From: Methanobacterium spitsbergense
Lineage (GTDB): Archaea; Methanobacteriota; Methanobacteria; Methanobacteriales; Methanobacteriaceae
Length of the DNA: 23,409 nucleotides
Direction: 5' to 3'
NCBI RefSeq assembly: GCF_019931065.1
Contig: NZ_JAIOUQ010000012.1
Location: 1-23,409 of the forward strand
Each line of letters begins with the position of its first letter. Within the stretch, counting starts at the first letter, position 1. Shown in pieces: positions 6,802 to 14,855 of the stretch. The notes beneath the pieces were generated by a model, which was given only the letters and a program-made list of their open reading frames with translations, was not told the origin of the DNA and ran no database searches. The translations under genes were made by a program, and so were the position numbers.

Positions 6802-8907
6802 TTGATATTAGAAAATAGGAAGTTAAAGGTTACACTTCCCCTATTGCTAATGGGTCTTGCAATACTGTTTTCATTCAGTATTCAAGCAGTATCTGCAGAC
6901 CCAGCACAACTCTATGTGAATTCTAGCTCGGGAAACGACAACTACAATGGAGAATCTCCGGTATTTGTAAGTGGAATAGTAGGGCCGAAAAAAAGCATTA
7001 AGAACGCGACAAACGCCGTAATAAGTGATGGAACAGTGCATATCGCATCTGGTATCTACAATGAAAACAATATAGCTAATTTTAACAAAAATATTAATTT
7101 CATTGGAGAAAACAAATATCAAACCGTAATAGACGGAAATAAACTTGGAGGGTTATTCTCCTTAGGTGCGCAAGGGGTGACTTACAGTTACTCATTCGCC
7201 AATATGCAATTCCGTAACGGGAGTGCATTTAATGGTGGAGCAATCTCTAATACTTGCGGTAATATTTTAATTGATAACTGTATCTTCAAAAATAATATAG
7301 CATCTTATTCTGGAGCTGCAATTTACGGTTTCGGAACAGGCAGTGCTCCTGCAACTTTTACAATTAGCAACTGCAACTTCACCAACAACTCTGCAAGTCA
7401 TGGGGCAATTGGTATTGGTTTGACCAGTTTAAGTGTAACAGGTAGTGATTTCACAAGTAATACAGGATCAGTAGCAAGTATAATCTGGAGTAATTTTGGT
7501 ACAATATCGAATTTCCAGTTCAACCGCGTCATAGGAACAGGTAATTTAATTAGTAGTGATTATGGTGGAGATGTTAGTCTTAACTGGTGGGGTTCAAACA
7601 GTGACCCTTCAGCAAAATTAACAGGAGTAACTGCATATAATTGGCTTGTCTTACTATCCAATTCAAATCCAACTACAATTGATGCCGGAACAACTTCTAC
7701 TGTAACTGCAAATTTACTTTATGATAATTGGATTTTACAAGATCCAACCAATCCTGATTTCTACTACCACGACCCTGCAGGTGGTCATGTTCCTGATGGA
7801 ATTGTTGTGAACTTTGCAAGCGATGTATTAGGCACAGTTAACCCATTAACAGGTACTATGATTAATGGTGAAGCATCATCCATCTTTACAGCAGGTTTAA
7901 ATCCGGGAATATCTACAATAACATTAACTGTTGATGCAGAAACTGTAAATACATATGTTACAATTAACTCAGTTGCACCTCCAGTTGTTACCAGTACAGA
8001 TCCGGTTAATAATGCAGTTAATGTAGCTTTGAATAAGGTTATAGAGATAGTCTTTGACAAAAACATACAACTCGGAATGAACCCTTGGATAGAACTCTAT
8101 GAAACAGGAACAGGAAACACCAAAACATTCACAACAAACATATTAGACAATGTATTATCAATAACACCCACCTCACTACTAGCACTAGGAACACAATACT
8201 CTGTTATCCTACATTCTAACAGTATAACAGATATGGGTGGAATTGGATTAGCAGCCCCTTATACAACACGATTCACAACAGAAGCTGCACCAGTTGTTAC
8301 CAGTACAAGTCCACTTTACAATGCATTTAACGTCGCATTAAATAAGGTGATACAGATAACCTTTGATAAAGCCATACAACTCGGAACCAATCCATGGATC
8401 GAACTCAAAACAAGCAACAGTGGAACAATAGTACCATACACAACAAACATAATAGGAAATGTACTATCAATAACACCTAACTCACTCTTAAATGCAGGAA
8501 CTAAATACACAGTCATCCTACACTCCAACAGCATAACAGACATGCAAGGAAATGGTTTAAACACACCGTACACAACCATATTCACAACAACCTTACCACC
8601 AGTCGTAACAAGCACAAGTCCAATGAACAACGAAGTTAATGTGGCTGTAAATAAGGTGATACAAATCAACTTCAGCAAAGCCATCCAACTCGGAACTAAC
8701 TCATGGATAGAACTCAAAAATCAATACGGACAAATAAAACCATACACAACCAGTATAAACGGTAACACACTGAATATAACAGCCAACGCAGCATTTGCAA
8801 GAGGAACAACCTACACAGTCATACTACATTCAAACAGCGTTACAAGCACAGGCGGAGCAGGACTAACAACACCATACACAACAAAATTCACAACAACCAC
8901 AACATAA
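6802..8907 (+). CDS. Secreted adhesin-like protein ALP2 (short beta-helix plus three Big_5 domains)
   Basis: The 701-residue protein starts at TTG 6802, placed seven bases after the ribosome site GGAGGGTG. Residues 10-32 form a signal peptide (LPLLLMGLAILFSFSIQAVSA). The mature N-terminus (YVNSSSGNDNYNGES, GPKKSIKNAT) parallels ALP1, followed by a short beta-helix with GGAISN, GAAIYG and degenerate units (about 140-250), much shorter than in ALP1. A tryptophan-rich boundary (LNWWGSN) leads to the Big_1-like spacer and three Big_5-type domains, the last two almost entirely identical to ALP1 at the DNA level. There is no anchor helix and no PMBR. The variable N-terminal half and constant C-terminal half suggest that the helix is the exposed binding part. 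The ligand is unknown. Confidence 0.88.
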   Translation: MILENRKLKVTLPLLLMGLAILFSFSIQAVSADPAQLYVNSSSGNDNYNGESPVFVSGIVGPKKSIKNATNAVISDGTVHIASGIYNENNIANFNKNINFIGENKYQTVIDGNKLGGLFSLGAQGVTYSYSFANMQFRNGSAFNGGAISNTCGNILIDNCIFKNNIASYSGAAIYGFGTGSAPATFTISNCNFTNNSASHGAIGIGLTSLSVTGSDFTSNTGSVASIIWSNFGTISNFQFNRVIGTGNLISSDYGGDVSLNWWGSNSDPSAKLTGVTAYNWLVLLSNSNPTTIDAGTTSTVTANLLYDNWILQDPTNPDFYYHDPAGGHVPDGIVVNFASDVLGTVNPLTGTMINGEASSIFTAGLNPGISTITLTVDAETVNTYVTINSVAPPVVTSTDPVNNAVNVALNKVIEIVFDKNIQLGMNPWIELYETGTGNTKTFTTNILDNVLSITPTSLLALGTQYSVILHSNSITDMGGIGLAAPYTTRFTTEAAPVVTSTSPLYNAFNVALNKVIQITFDKAIQLGTNPWIELKTSNSGTIVPYTTNIIGNVLSITPNSLLNAGTKYTVILHSNSITDMQGNGLNTPYTTIFTTTLPPVVTSTSPMNNEVNVAVNKVIQINFSKAIQLGTNSWIELKNQYGQIKPYTTSINGNTLNITANAAFARGTTYTVILHSNSVTSTGGAGLTTPYTTKFTTTTT

Positions 8908-9104
8908 AATAAATTAAGCGAAAATTAGAGGATTAAAAAAATCCTCACATATTTTTTCTATTTTTTTTAAATGTAAATAATCGGATATTTAGGATTAAGT
9001 TCTAAAAATACAGCTTGTTTTCTGATGGTATTCTCTAAGTATGAAGGGATAGCCCAAAAAATCTAAACTATTGACTTTGAAATAGTATTTTGCCGGCATA
9101 CTGT
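7771..9104 (+). repeat. Long direct repeat, copy B (3' half of ALP2 plus terminator)
   Basis: Copy of 2849 to about 4165. The coding part has no indel; the tail has several. The homology ends near GGCATACT at about 9100. Recombination between the copies would delete the 4.9 kb holding the relics. Confidence 0.92.
8928..8957 (+). terminator. Terminator of ALP2
   Basis: Stem GAGGATT / AATCCTC (8928-8934 / 8940-8946) with an A5 loop is followed by T6. It is homologous to the ALP1 terminator. Confidence 0.7.
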
Positions 9105-9506
9105 ACAAGGAATTATTAGTATAATATCCATTTCAGTAAGAGAACAGTCAATTCATAATATAATATCTCTATTCATAAATCTGAATTGTATAAATATGTT
9201 TTAAGAATTCTACTCTTACACTCCTAAAGTTTATTTATTTTGTAGACATAAACCTAAACTATTCATAAAAATATTAAACAAAAAAGTGTAAGAATATTAT
9301 CTTTAGAGAGTTTACTCCAATGGAGAGAATCTTCTTTTACATACAATATTTTCATTGATTTAGAGGTAGATAATTTAAGTTTGAGATAAATAAAGAGTTT
9401 TTTTATTAATTTTAGAGTGTTTATCTGATGATTACTAGACTAAAACATATTAATATATGTCTTTACAATAAATGGGATATGTTTACTCATAGATGCATTT
9501 ATTTAA
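9105..9506. other. Intergenic region without a recognisable gene
   Basis: AT-rich sequence with many stops in all frames. It separates the ALP2 repeat from the kinase relic. I see no repeat, RNA or coding remnant. Confidence 0.45.
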
Positions 9507-9990
9507 TTAGGGTTTTGAATCTATCCCAATTCCATTATCTTTTATAGAGAAAAGATATTGTGCTTCTTCTTTTTCAACAGATATGTATATCTTTGAAGTT
9601 TCTTCGATATTTAATAGCATTTCCAATTAGATTCTGAAATAACTGAATCATGGACTTGTCATTCCCCATAGATAATAGGAAAAGGATCCTGAGTGATAAC
9701 AGCATTATTTTCATCTATTGCAACCTTTAAATTAGTTAATGTTTCTTCTAATACTTCCTCAAGTTTAACAGAGCTAAATTCTCTACTTTTACGAGTTACT
9801 TAGGAATAAATAAGTAACTCATTTATCATATCATCAAGGGCCGTTTAACCCTATCAACAGCAAACCCATAAATTCCTCAAAAAGAACTACGTGAACCACC
9901 TTTTTCTATGAGTGATGATCAACAAATAACCTAAAGAACATGTTAAATGGAATTTTCAGCTGAGACAAGATGGAATTATGTTCAATAGTT
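9507..9990 (-). pseudogene. Sensor histidine kinase relic
   Basis: Minus-strand blocks read AVDRVKR, then LDDMINELLIYS (end of the dimerisation helices), then after a TAA REFSSVKLEEVLEETLTNLK, VAIDENNAVITQDPFPIIYG, and after a frameshift MIQLFQNLIGNAIKYRR, the N-box of the HATPase domain. After another frameshift, FSIKDNGIGI (G1 box) appears, and the gene ends at a TAA at 9507, missing the rest of the ATP-binding domain. The upstream part near 9960 (LSQLKIPFN) may be the decayed H-box with the phosphoryl-accepting His lost. Sensor domains are not seen. The type matches the large family of PAS-linked kinases of methanogens. It is dead. Confidence 0.75.
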
Positions 9991-10102
9991 TGTTGAATAA
10001 ACGATGCGAGTAAAATTAGTGGTATAAACGATTTTTAATAATGATCCAGAAGAAGAGAAAAAGGATCTATCAGGGTTTTTTGGTATTATTTGATTGTATA
10101 AA

Positions 10103-11428
10103 TTAGAATAACTGAAAGAGCAGTGGTGCATAGAAGGGTATTATTAAAAAGAGGAATGTATTAGATAGTCCGTGTGAGAGAGTGATTCCAATTATACTTC
10201 TTGTTTTTTGGAAGGCATAACCATAGAACAGTGCTACAGCGAACACAAATATAAGATCATAAAAAGAATCCCATCCGATGTGGAGAGCTGTAAATAATAA
10301 AGCAGTATATAAAAGCCCTAATAATGTACCAAAAACATTTTCAGCATTTTTTTGAATAATCCCTCTGAATAAAAGTTCCTCTGCTAATCCTGTTGAAATG
10401 ATCAATATGACCGAGGCAATAATCAAATTAACAGGATTTAAAGTTGCAATTAATGGTTTGGGTTGAAGTATCAAATATTCAATTGTACCCAATAATATAC
10501 CGGTTAAAGCAATTAATAGTTGTATCTTTTTATTACCCCAAATTAACCCTATATGTTTTCTTGTAAGTCCTTGACTCCTCATAATAGTATATGTAGCAGC
10601 AAATAACGGTGCTGCAATAACTGGGAACCAATATAATGTAGGCACTTGCAGTAATGGTATAGAAAGACCAATAATCCTTATCATTGGCAATACCATCATG
10701 GATCTAAGTAGAATGGAGTAATTATGCGAAACATTAAATGATGAATTTATCAGAAGTGCAAAAAGTATAACAGTTTCTAAAACAAGTCCAAGTTCCTTAT
10801 TCAAAAAAGTCACACATAACTCTGCAAGGATTAATCCAACCAAATATGTAACAGCAAGTATTTTCTCGTTTCTTGTTGATTTAACTTTAGAACGTTTACT
10901 AGAAACTTCCTGGATCAATTTGTTGATACCTTTTTCCCTAACGCGTTCACCCATCTTTTCAAAAATTGAAGCTGAACTTTCATATTCAATTATCGCATCT
11001 TCCCATGCATCCTGCGATTCATAGGTTCCACCTACAAGTGATTGAACAACTGCTTTTCTTTCTTGATCCTTTTTATTATCAAATTTGTTGATAGCATCTA
11101 AATAATATCCTCTTGCTTCAACAAATTTTCCTAACTTTTCCTGTATTAATCCAATTCCAGTTAGAGCATATCCTTCACCAGTATTATCTTCAGCTTGTTC
11201 ATATGCTTTCAAAGATTTTTCGTAGTAATCCTGTCCATTTTTGTAGTCTTCACTTTCAACGTAGATATTGCCAATTTCCAGAAGTGTATCTGCTTCAGTT
11301 TTTTTATCATCTTCATTTTTAAGATAATCCAATGCCTTATTATAATACTTTAAAGCCTCTTCAAAAGCACCATGTTCATGAAACTTTGATCCTCTATCTA
11401 AAAATTCTTGTGCATTCTTCCGAACCAT
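10103..11428 (-). CDS. TPR-repeat CPBP family intramembrane protease
   Basis: The 441-residue protein has two parts. Residues 1-165 contain about four tetratricopeptide repeats (AFEEALKYYNKALDYLK, DYKNGQDYYEKSLKAYEQA, KFVEARGYYLDAINKF, AWEDAIIEYESSASIF). From about 190 there are seven or eight membrane helices with the CPBP/ABI motifs EELLFRG (about 350), FTALHIGWD (about 384) and HGLSN (about 422), the expected Glu and His residues of a membrane metal-dependent protease. The family includes CAAX prenyl proteases and bacteriocin-immunity-type proteins; the substrate here is unknown. The TPRs face the cytoplasm by inference and may recruit a partner. The ATG at 11428 is the only sensible start, with a weak ribosome site (AAGG). 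It is divergent from the gene at 11623. Confidence 0.88.
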   Translation of the reverse strand: MVRKNAQEFLDRGSKFHEHGAFEEALKYYNKALDYLKNEDDKKTEADTLLEIGNIYVESEDYKNGQDYYEKSLKAYEQAEDNTGEGYALTGIGLIQEKLGKFVEARGYYLDAINKFDNKKDQERKAVVQSLVGGTYESQDAWEDAIIEYESSASIFEKMGERVREKGINKLIQEVSSKRSKVKSTRNEKILAVTYLVGLILAELCVTFLNKELGLVLETVILFALLINSSFNVSHNYSILLRSMMVLPMIRIIGLSIPLLQVPTLYWFPVIAAPLFAATYTIMRSQGLTRKHIGLIWGNKKIQLLIALTGILLGTIEYLILQPKPLIATLNPVNLIIASVILIISTGLAEELLFRGIIQKNAENVFGTLLGLLYTALLFTALHIGWDSFYDLIFVFAVALFYGYAFQKTRSIIGITLSHGLSNTFLFLIIPFYAPLLFQLF

Positions 11429-11622
11429 GTTTATAACCTTGAAGAGTATATTAAATAAATTGCGAAGAAACTAACATTTAATTTAATTACATTATTGGTA
11501 GATATAAATTTATCCAATAAAATTACTTGTTACTCTTTTAATATACAGTTTTGTTGAGTTCACTTCATAAGTGTCTAATTACAGAAATAAAATAAAGATA
11601 TAGGAAATGGGAGATTATAAAA
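11429..11622. promoter_or_regulatory. Divergent intergenic region with promoters for both flanking genes
   Basis: The 194 bases must hold promoters for the protease (minus) and the epimerase (plus). TTTAATATA at 11536-11544 is a plausible TATA box for the plus gene. A small palindrome CACTT-CAT-AAGTG (11561-11573) follows near the expected start of transcription and might be an operator. Confidence 0.35.
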
Positions 11623-12837
11623 ATGAGTTGGAATGATAAAAATATTTTAATCACAGGTGCTGATGGTTTTGTTGGGTCATATCTGGCTGAAGAACTTCTA
11701 AAAAATGGATCTGATGTTTATGGATTGATACAGAGAGGAACAGGAGATTTGTATTCTAAAAATTTAACAGATCATGGTTTAGAAAAGGACCTTAAAATTA
11801 TTGAAGGTGATTTAACCGATATAACTTCCCTTGCTAATGCATTAGATGAATCAGAGCCAGATTATGTTTTTCATTTGGCTGCACAATCATTTGTACCTGC
11901 TTCATTCAAGAATCCTTTAGCAACACAAATGATAAATGGTATAGGAACTGCAAATCTTTTAGATGCAATCAGAATTAAAGAATATAATCCCAAAATAATT
12001 TTTGCAGGTTCAAGTGAAGAATATGGTATGATAATAACATCTAAAGAGCAGTATGATCATCTTAAAGCACAATATAAGAATATTTTCCCAAAACCTGAAG
12101 AAATTCCAGAACTACCCATAAAAGAAACCAATCCACTAAGACCCATGTCTCCATATGCAACTTCAAAGGTTTATGGTGATTTTTTAATGAGAAATTATTT
12201 TAATTCATTTGGATTGAACACGATTGTTTCAAGGGCGTTTAACCATGAAGGTGCTGGAAGAGGACTAATGTTTGTAACATCTGTAATCACAGATCAAGTT
12301 GCAAAACTTAAATCTGGACAAATAAATCGCATAAAAATAGGAAATCTAAACTCATTCAAAGACTGGTCACATGTAAAAGACATTATTATGGGTTATATGA
12401 AACTAGCTTTAAATGGTAAATCTGGAGATGTTTATAATCAAGGATCAATGAGAACAAATTCTGTATTGAGTTACATACTACTCAGTTTAGAACAAGCAGG
12501 TTATAATATTAATATGATAGAAACATTCAAAGGTGAAAAAAAAGTATCAAACCCCACAGAAATAGATACTAATCCCATCTTTGGTGTTAAATTCGATAAA
12601 ACCCTTGTTGATCGAAAGATGCTTGAAGAGGATCTAGAATACTCAATTAAAGATAAAGGAATTAATGTATTAACAGACCATGGAAAAATTGCTGTAGAAT
12701 TTAATCCAGAAAGATTCAGACCAGCAGAAGTTCCAATAATGCTTGCTGATACACGAAAGATTCAAAAAATTGGTGCTAAAACAGATTACTCCATAAAAGA
12801 TATTATAAATGATCAGCTAAATTACTTAAATAAATAA
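11623..12837 (+). CDS. GDP-mannose 4,6-dehydratase-like NAD(P)-dependent sugar epimerase/dehydratase
   Basis: The 404-residue protein is an extended short-chain dehydrogenase. Residues 7-17 carry ITGADGFVGSY, the GxxGxxG nucleotide-binding turn; FHLAAQSF and AGSSEEYG follow, and Tyr178-x3-Lys182 (YATSK) is the catalytic pair. It most resembles GDP-mannose 4,6-dehydratase, which makes GDP-4-keto-6-deoxymannose, but related UDP-sugar enzymes cannot be excluded. The C-terminal 70 residues extend past the usual family end. The ATG at 11623 follows a modest ribosome site (GGGAG, 11 bases upstream). With the glycosyltransferase fusion 141 bases downstream, it suggests a surface-glycan or glycoprotein role near the adhesins (inference). 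Confidence 0.85.
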   Translation: MSWNDKNILITGADGFVGSYLAEELLKNGSDVYGLIQRGTGDLYSKNLTDHGLEKDLKIIEGDLTDITSLANALDESEPDYVFHLAAQSFVPASFKNPLATQMINGIGTANLLDAIRIKEYNPKIIFAGSSEEYGMIITSKEQYDHLKAQYKNIFPKPEEIPELPIKETNPLRPMSPYATSKVYGDFLMRNYFNSFGLNTIVSRAFNHEGAGRGLMFVTSVITDQVAKLKSGQINRIKIGNLNSFKDWSHVKDIIMGYMKLALNGKSGDVYNQGSMRTNSVLSYILLSLEQAGYNINMIETFKGEKKVSNPTEIDTNPIFGVKFDKTLVDRKMLEEDLEYSIKDKGINVLTDHGKIAVEFNPERFRPAEVPIMLADTRKIQKIGAKTDYSIKDIINDQLNYLNK

Positions 12838-12927
12838 ATTTCAAAACATTAAAATAACTGTTATATATGAACAAAAATCAATTAATATTATTATATTTAG
12901 ATTACAGGAAAATTTGGGATTAATTCA

Positions 12928-12954
12928 TTTATAAATTTGTTAAACTTTATAAAT
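12928..12954 (+). promoter_or_regulatory. Putative TATA boxes before the receiver-glycosyltransferase gene
   Basis: TTTATAAATTT (12928) and CTTTATAAATC (12945) are TATA-like. The first would place the transcript start just before the ribosome site AAGGAG (12965-12970). Confidence 0.4.
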
Positions 12955-12978
12955 CATTCTTTAAAAGGAGAATAATTA

Positions 12979-14256
12979 ATGTACAAGAATAAAATTTTAG
13001 TTGTAGATGAGAAAAGATTAGATACAATTAAAATTAAAGAAAAACTTGAAAAATTCGGTTACAAAATATTAACAGCTACAACCGGTAAAGAAGCAGTAAA
13101 AATTGCAATTGAAAATAATCCCGAAATTATTCTCATAGATTTACAGCTAACAGGAAAAATGAGTGGAATAGAAGCTGTAAAAAAAATTCATTCATATCGT
13201 AATATCCCTATTATCTATATGACAGATTATTGGGATGAAGAGATATTAGAAAAAGTTAAATTAACTAATCCCTATGGTTTTATTTTAAAACCCTTAAAAA
13301 TAATCGAAATCAATGCCAATATCCAGATGGCAATTTACAAACATCAATCTGACAGTAAAAAAAGAGAATTTTCAGAACGTATCACAGCCATAATACCTGC
13401 TTACAACGAACAAGTAACAATTGGAAGTGTGGTTTTAAAAACCAAAATGTATGTCAACAGAGTAATTGTTGTGGATGATGGAAGTACTGACAAAACAGTA
13501 GAAATAGCTGTTCTTGCTGGTGCGGAAATTATAAGACATAAAACCAATATGGGTAAAGGAAAAGCCCTTAAAACAGGTTTTGAAGTTTCAAAAGGTGCAC
13601 AAATAATTGTGACATTGGATGCTGATGGTCAACATAGATCATCAGATATACCGAAACTTGTAAAACCCATAATAGATGGGGAAGCTGATATTGTTAATGG
13701 AAGTAGATATATTGATGGCAATGATAAAAATACCCCATCATATAGAAGAGTTGGTCAAACTGTTTTAGATAAAGCAACAAACTTCAATGCAAAAACCAAA
13801 ATAACAGATAGTCAAAGTGGGCTCAGGGCATTTGCATCTTATACAATTCCTGCATTTAAATTCAGAGAAACAGGTTATGGTATTGAAAGTGAAATGATCA
13901 TAGAAGCTTCAAATGCGGGATTTAAAATCGTAGAAGTTCCAATAGGAGTACGGTACGATGTTGATGGTTCTAAAATGAATCCTTTAAGCCACGGTATTGG
14001 TGTATTGGTCAAAGTTCTCCAGGATATAGAATTCAATAGACCCCTTTATTATTTCACATTACCCGGAGTTATTATGATAGCTATAGGTTTAATATCCGGT
14101 TTAATATTCTTTGGATCTTATCTCGATCATAGAAGCAGTAGTCTTGCACCAACAACATTAGCTGCATTGTTAACAATAGCTGGAACATTTATAGCATTTA
14201 CTGGAATAATACTCCATTCAATTAGCAGGATGATTGAAAGAGTATTGGATAATTAA
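12979..14256 (+). CDS. Fusion of response-regulator receiver domain and DPM1-like family 2 glycosyltransferase
   Basis: The 425-residue protein starts with a complete receiver domain (1-120): acidic D10-E11, phosphoacceptor D54 (ILIDL), T82 and K104 (ILKP) are all present. A GT2 domain follows directly: ITAIIPAYNE (135-144), VVDDGSTD (164-171), the metal-binding D214-A-D216-G, and SGLRAF. This resembles dolichyl-phosphate mannose/glucose synthases, which load a sugar from a nucleotide donor onto a polyprenyl phosphate. Two C-terminal membrane helices (about 345-415) anchor it. ATG 12979 has the ribosome site AAGGAG eight bases upstream. If the receiver works, phosphorylation by a histidine kinase could control lipid-linked sugar synthesis. 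No intact kinase is in the window, only a relic at 9507-9990. A co-transcribed role with the upstream epimerase is likely but unproven. Confidence 0.9.
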   Translation: MYKNKILVVDEKRLDTIKIKEKLEKFGYKILTATTGKEAVKIAIENNPEIILIDLQLTGKMSGIEAVKKIHSYRNIPIIYMTDYWDEEILEKVKLTNPYGFILKPLKIIEINANIQMAIYKHQSDSKKREFSERITAIIPAYNEQVTIGSVVLKTKMYVNRVIVVDDGSTDKTVEIAVLAGAEIIRHKTNMGKGKALKTGFEVSKGAQIIVTLDADGQHRSSDIPKLVKPIIDGEADIVNGSRYIDGNDKNTPSYRRVGQTVLDKATNFNAKTKITDSQSGLRAFASYTIPAFKFRETGYGIESEMIIEASNAGFKIVEVPIGVRYDVDGSKMNPLSHGIGVLVKVLQDIEFNRPLYYFTLPGVIMIAIGLISGLIFFGSYLDHRSSSLAPTTLAALLTIAGTFIAFTGIILHSISRMIERVLDN

Positions 14257-14843
14257 ATTATGATTTTCTTATTAATAACATCATACTCTATTTTAAACCA
14301 ATTCATTAAATTAAATACAAAAGCCAACTCCACATAAAGGTATTTAAATGAATATTTTATTTTTTAAATTGACAAATTTAAATTTTTATGTATCTTGAAT
14401 ATGCATGAAAAATCTTAAATTTCTAAAATATATTGATACTTATTCACATACATTAATCTTCTTATAACTTATTTATGAATAATTTATATCTTGATTATAA
14501 TTATAAATAATAATATAAATTTTTTTTGCTTTCACAAATATTATAAATCTTATAATTAGTATTAAACCAAATTATAAATCTTAATTTTATAAATAGTTCA
14601 TTATTAATTTTATAACAATTAGAAAATTGTTAGGTAATCTATATAAAGAATTTAAGGTTAATAAACAGCTTTTAATTAATTTACTTTAAATTTAATATAA
14701 ATATTTGTGAATTTTATCACATTGAATTCAATAAATTTATTAAATTCTGAAGTCAATATTATAATATAAACAACTTTATGAAAAAAGTGAAATTTTATTT
14801 ACCCCTTTTCGTTGTTTTATTTTAAATTTTTATTAATATAATT
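14257..14843. other. Long AT-rich leader region of ALP3
   Basis: About 590 bases with no gene and many stops. It contains the direct repeat ATTATAAATCTTA at 14540-14552 and 14571-14583 (31 bases apart), both TATA-like, and several T- and A-rich runs. The ALP3 promoter is probably here, but I cannot choose one TATA box. Confidence 0.45.
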
Positions 14844-14855
14844 GGAGGTGAAAAC

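Noticed and set aside
10030..10095. Plus-strand string NNDPEEEKKDLSGFFGII before a stop
   Set aside because: Too short, no start or ribosome site; could be a gene tail remnant but nothing supports it.
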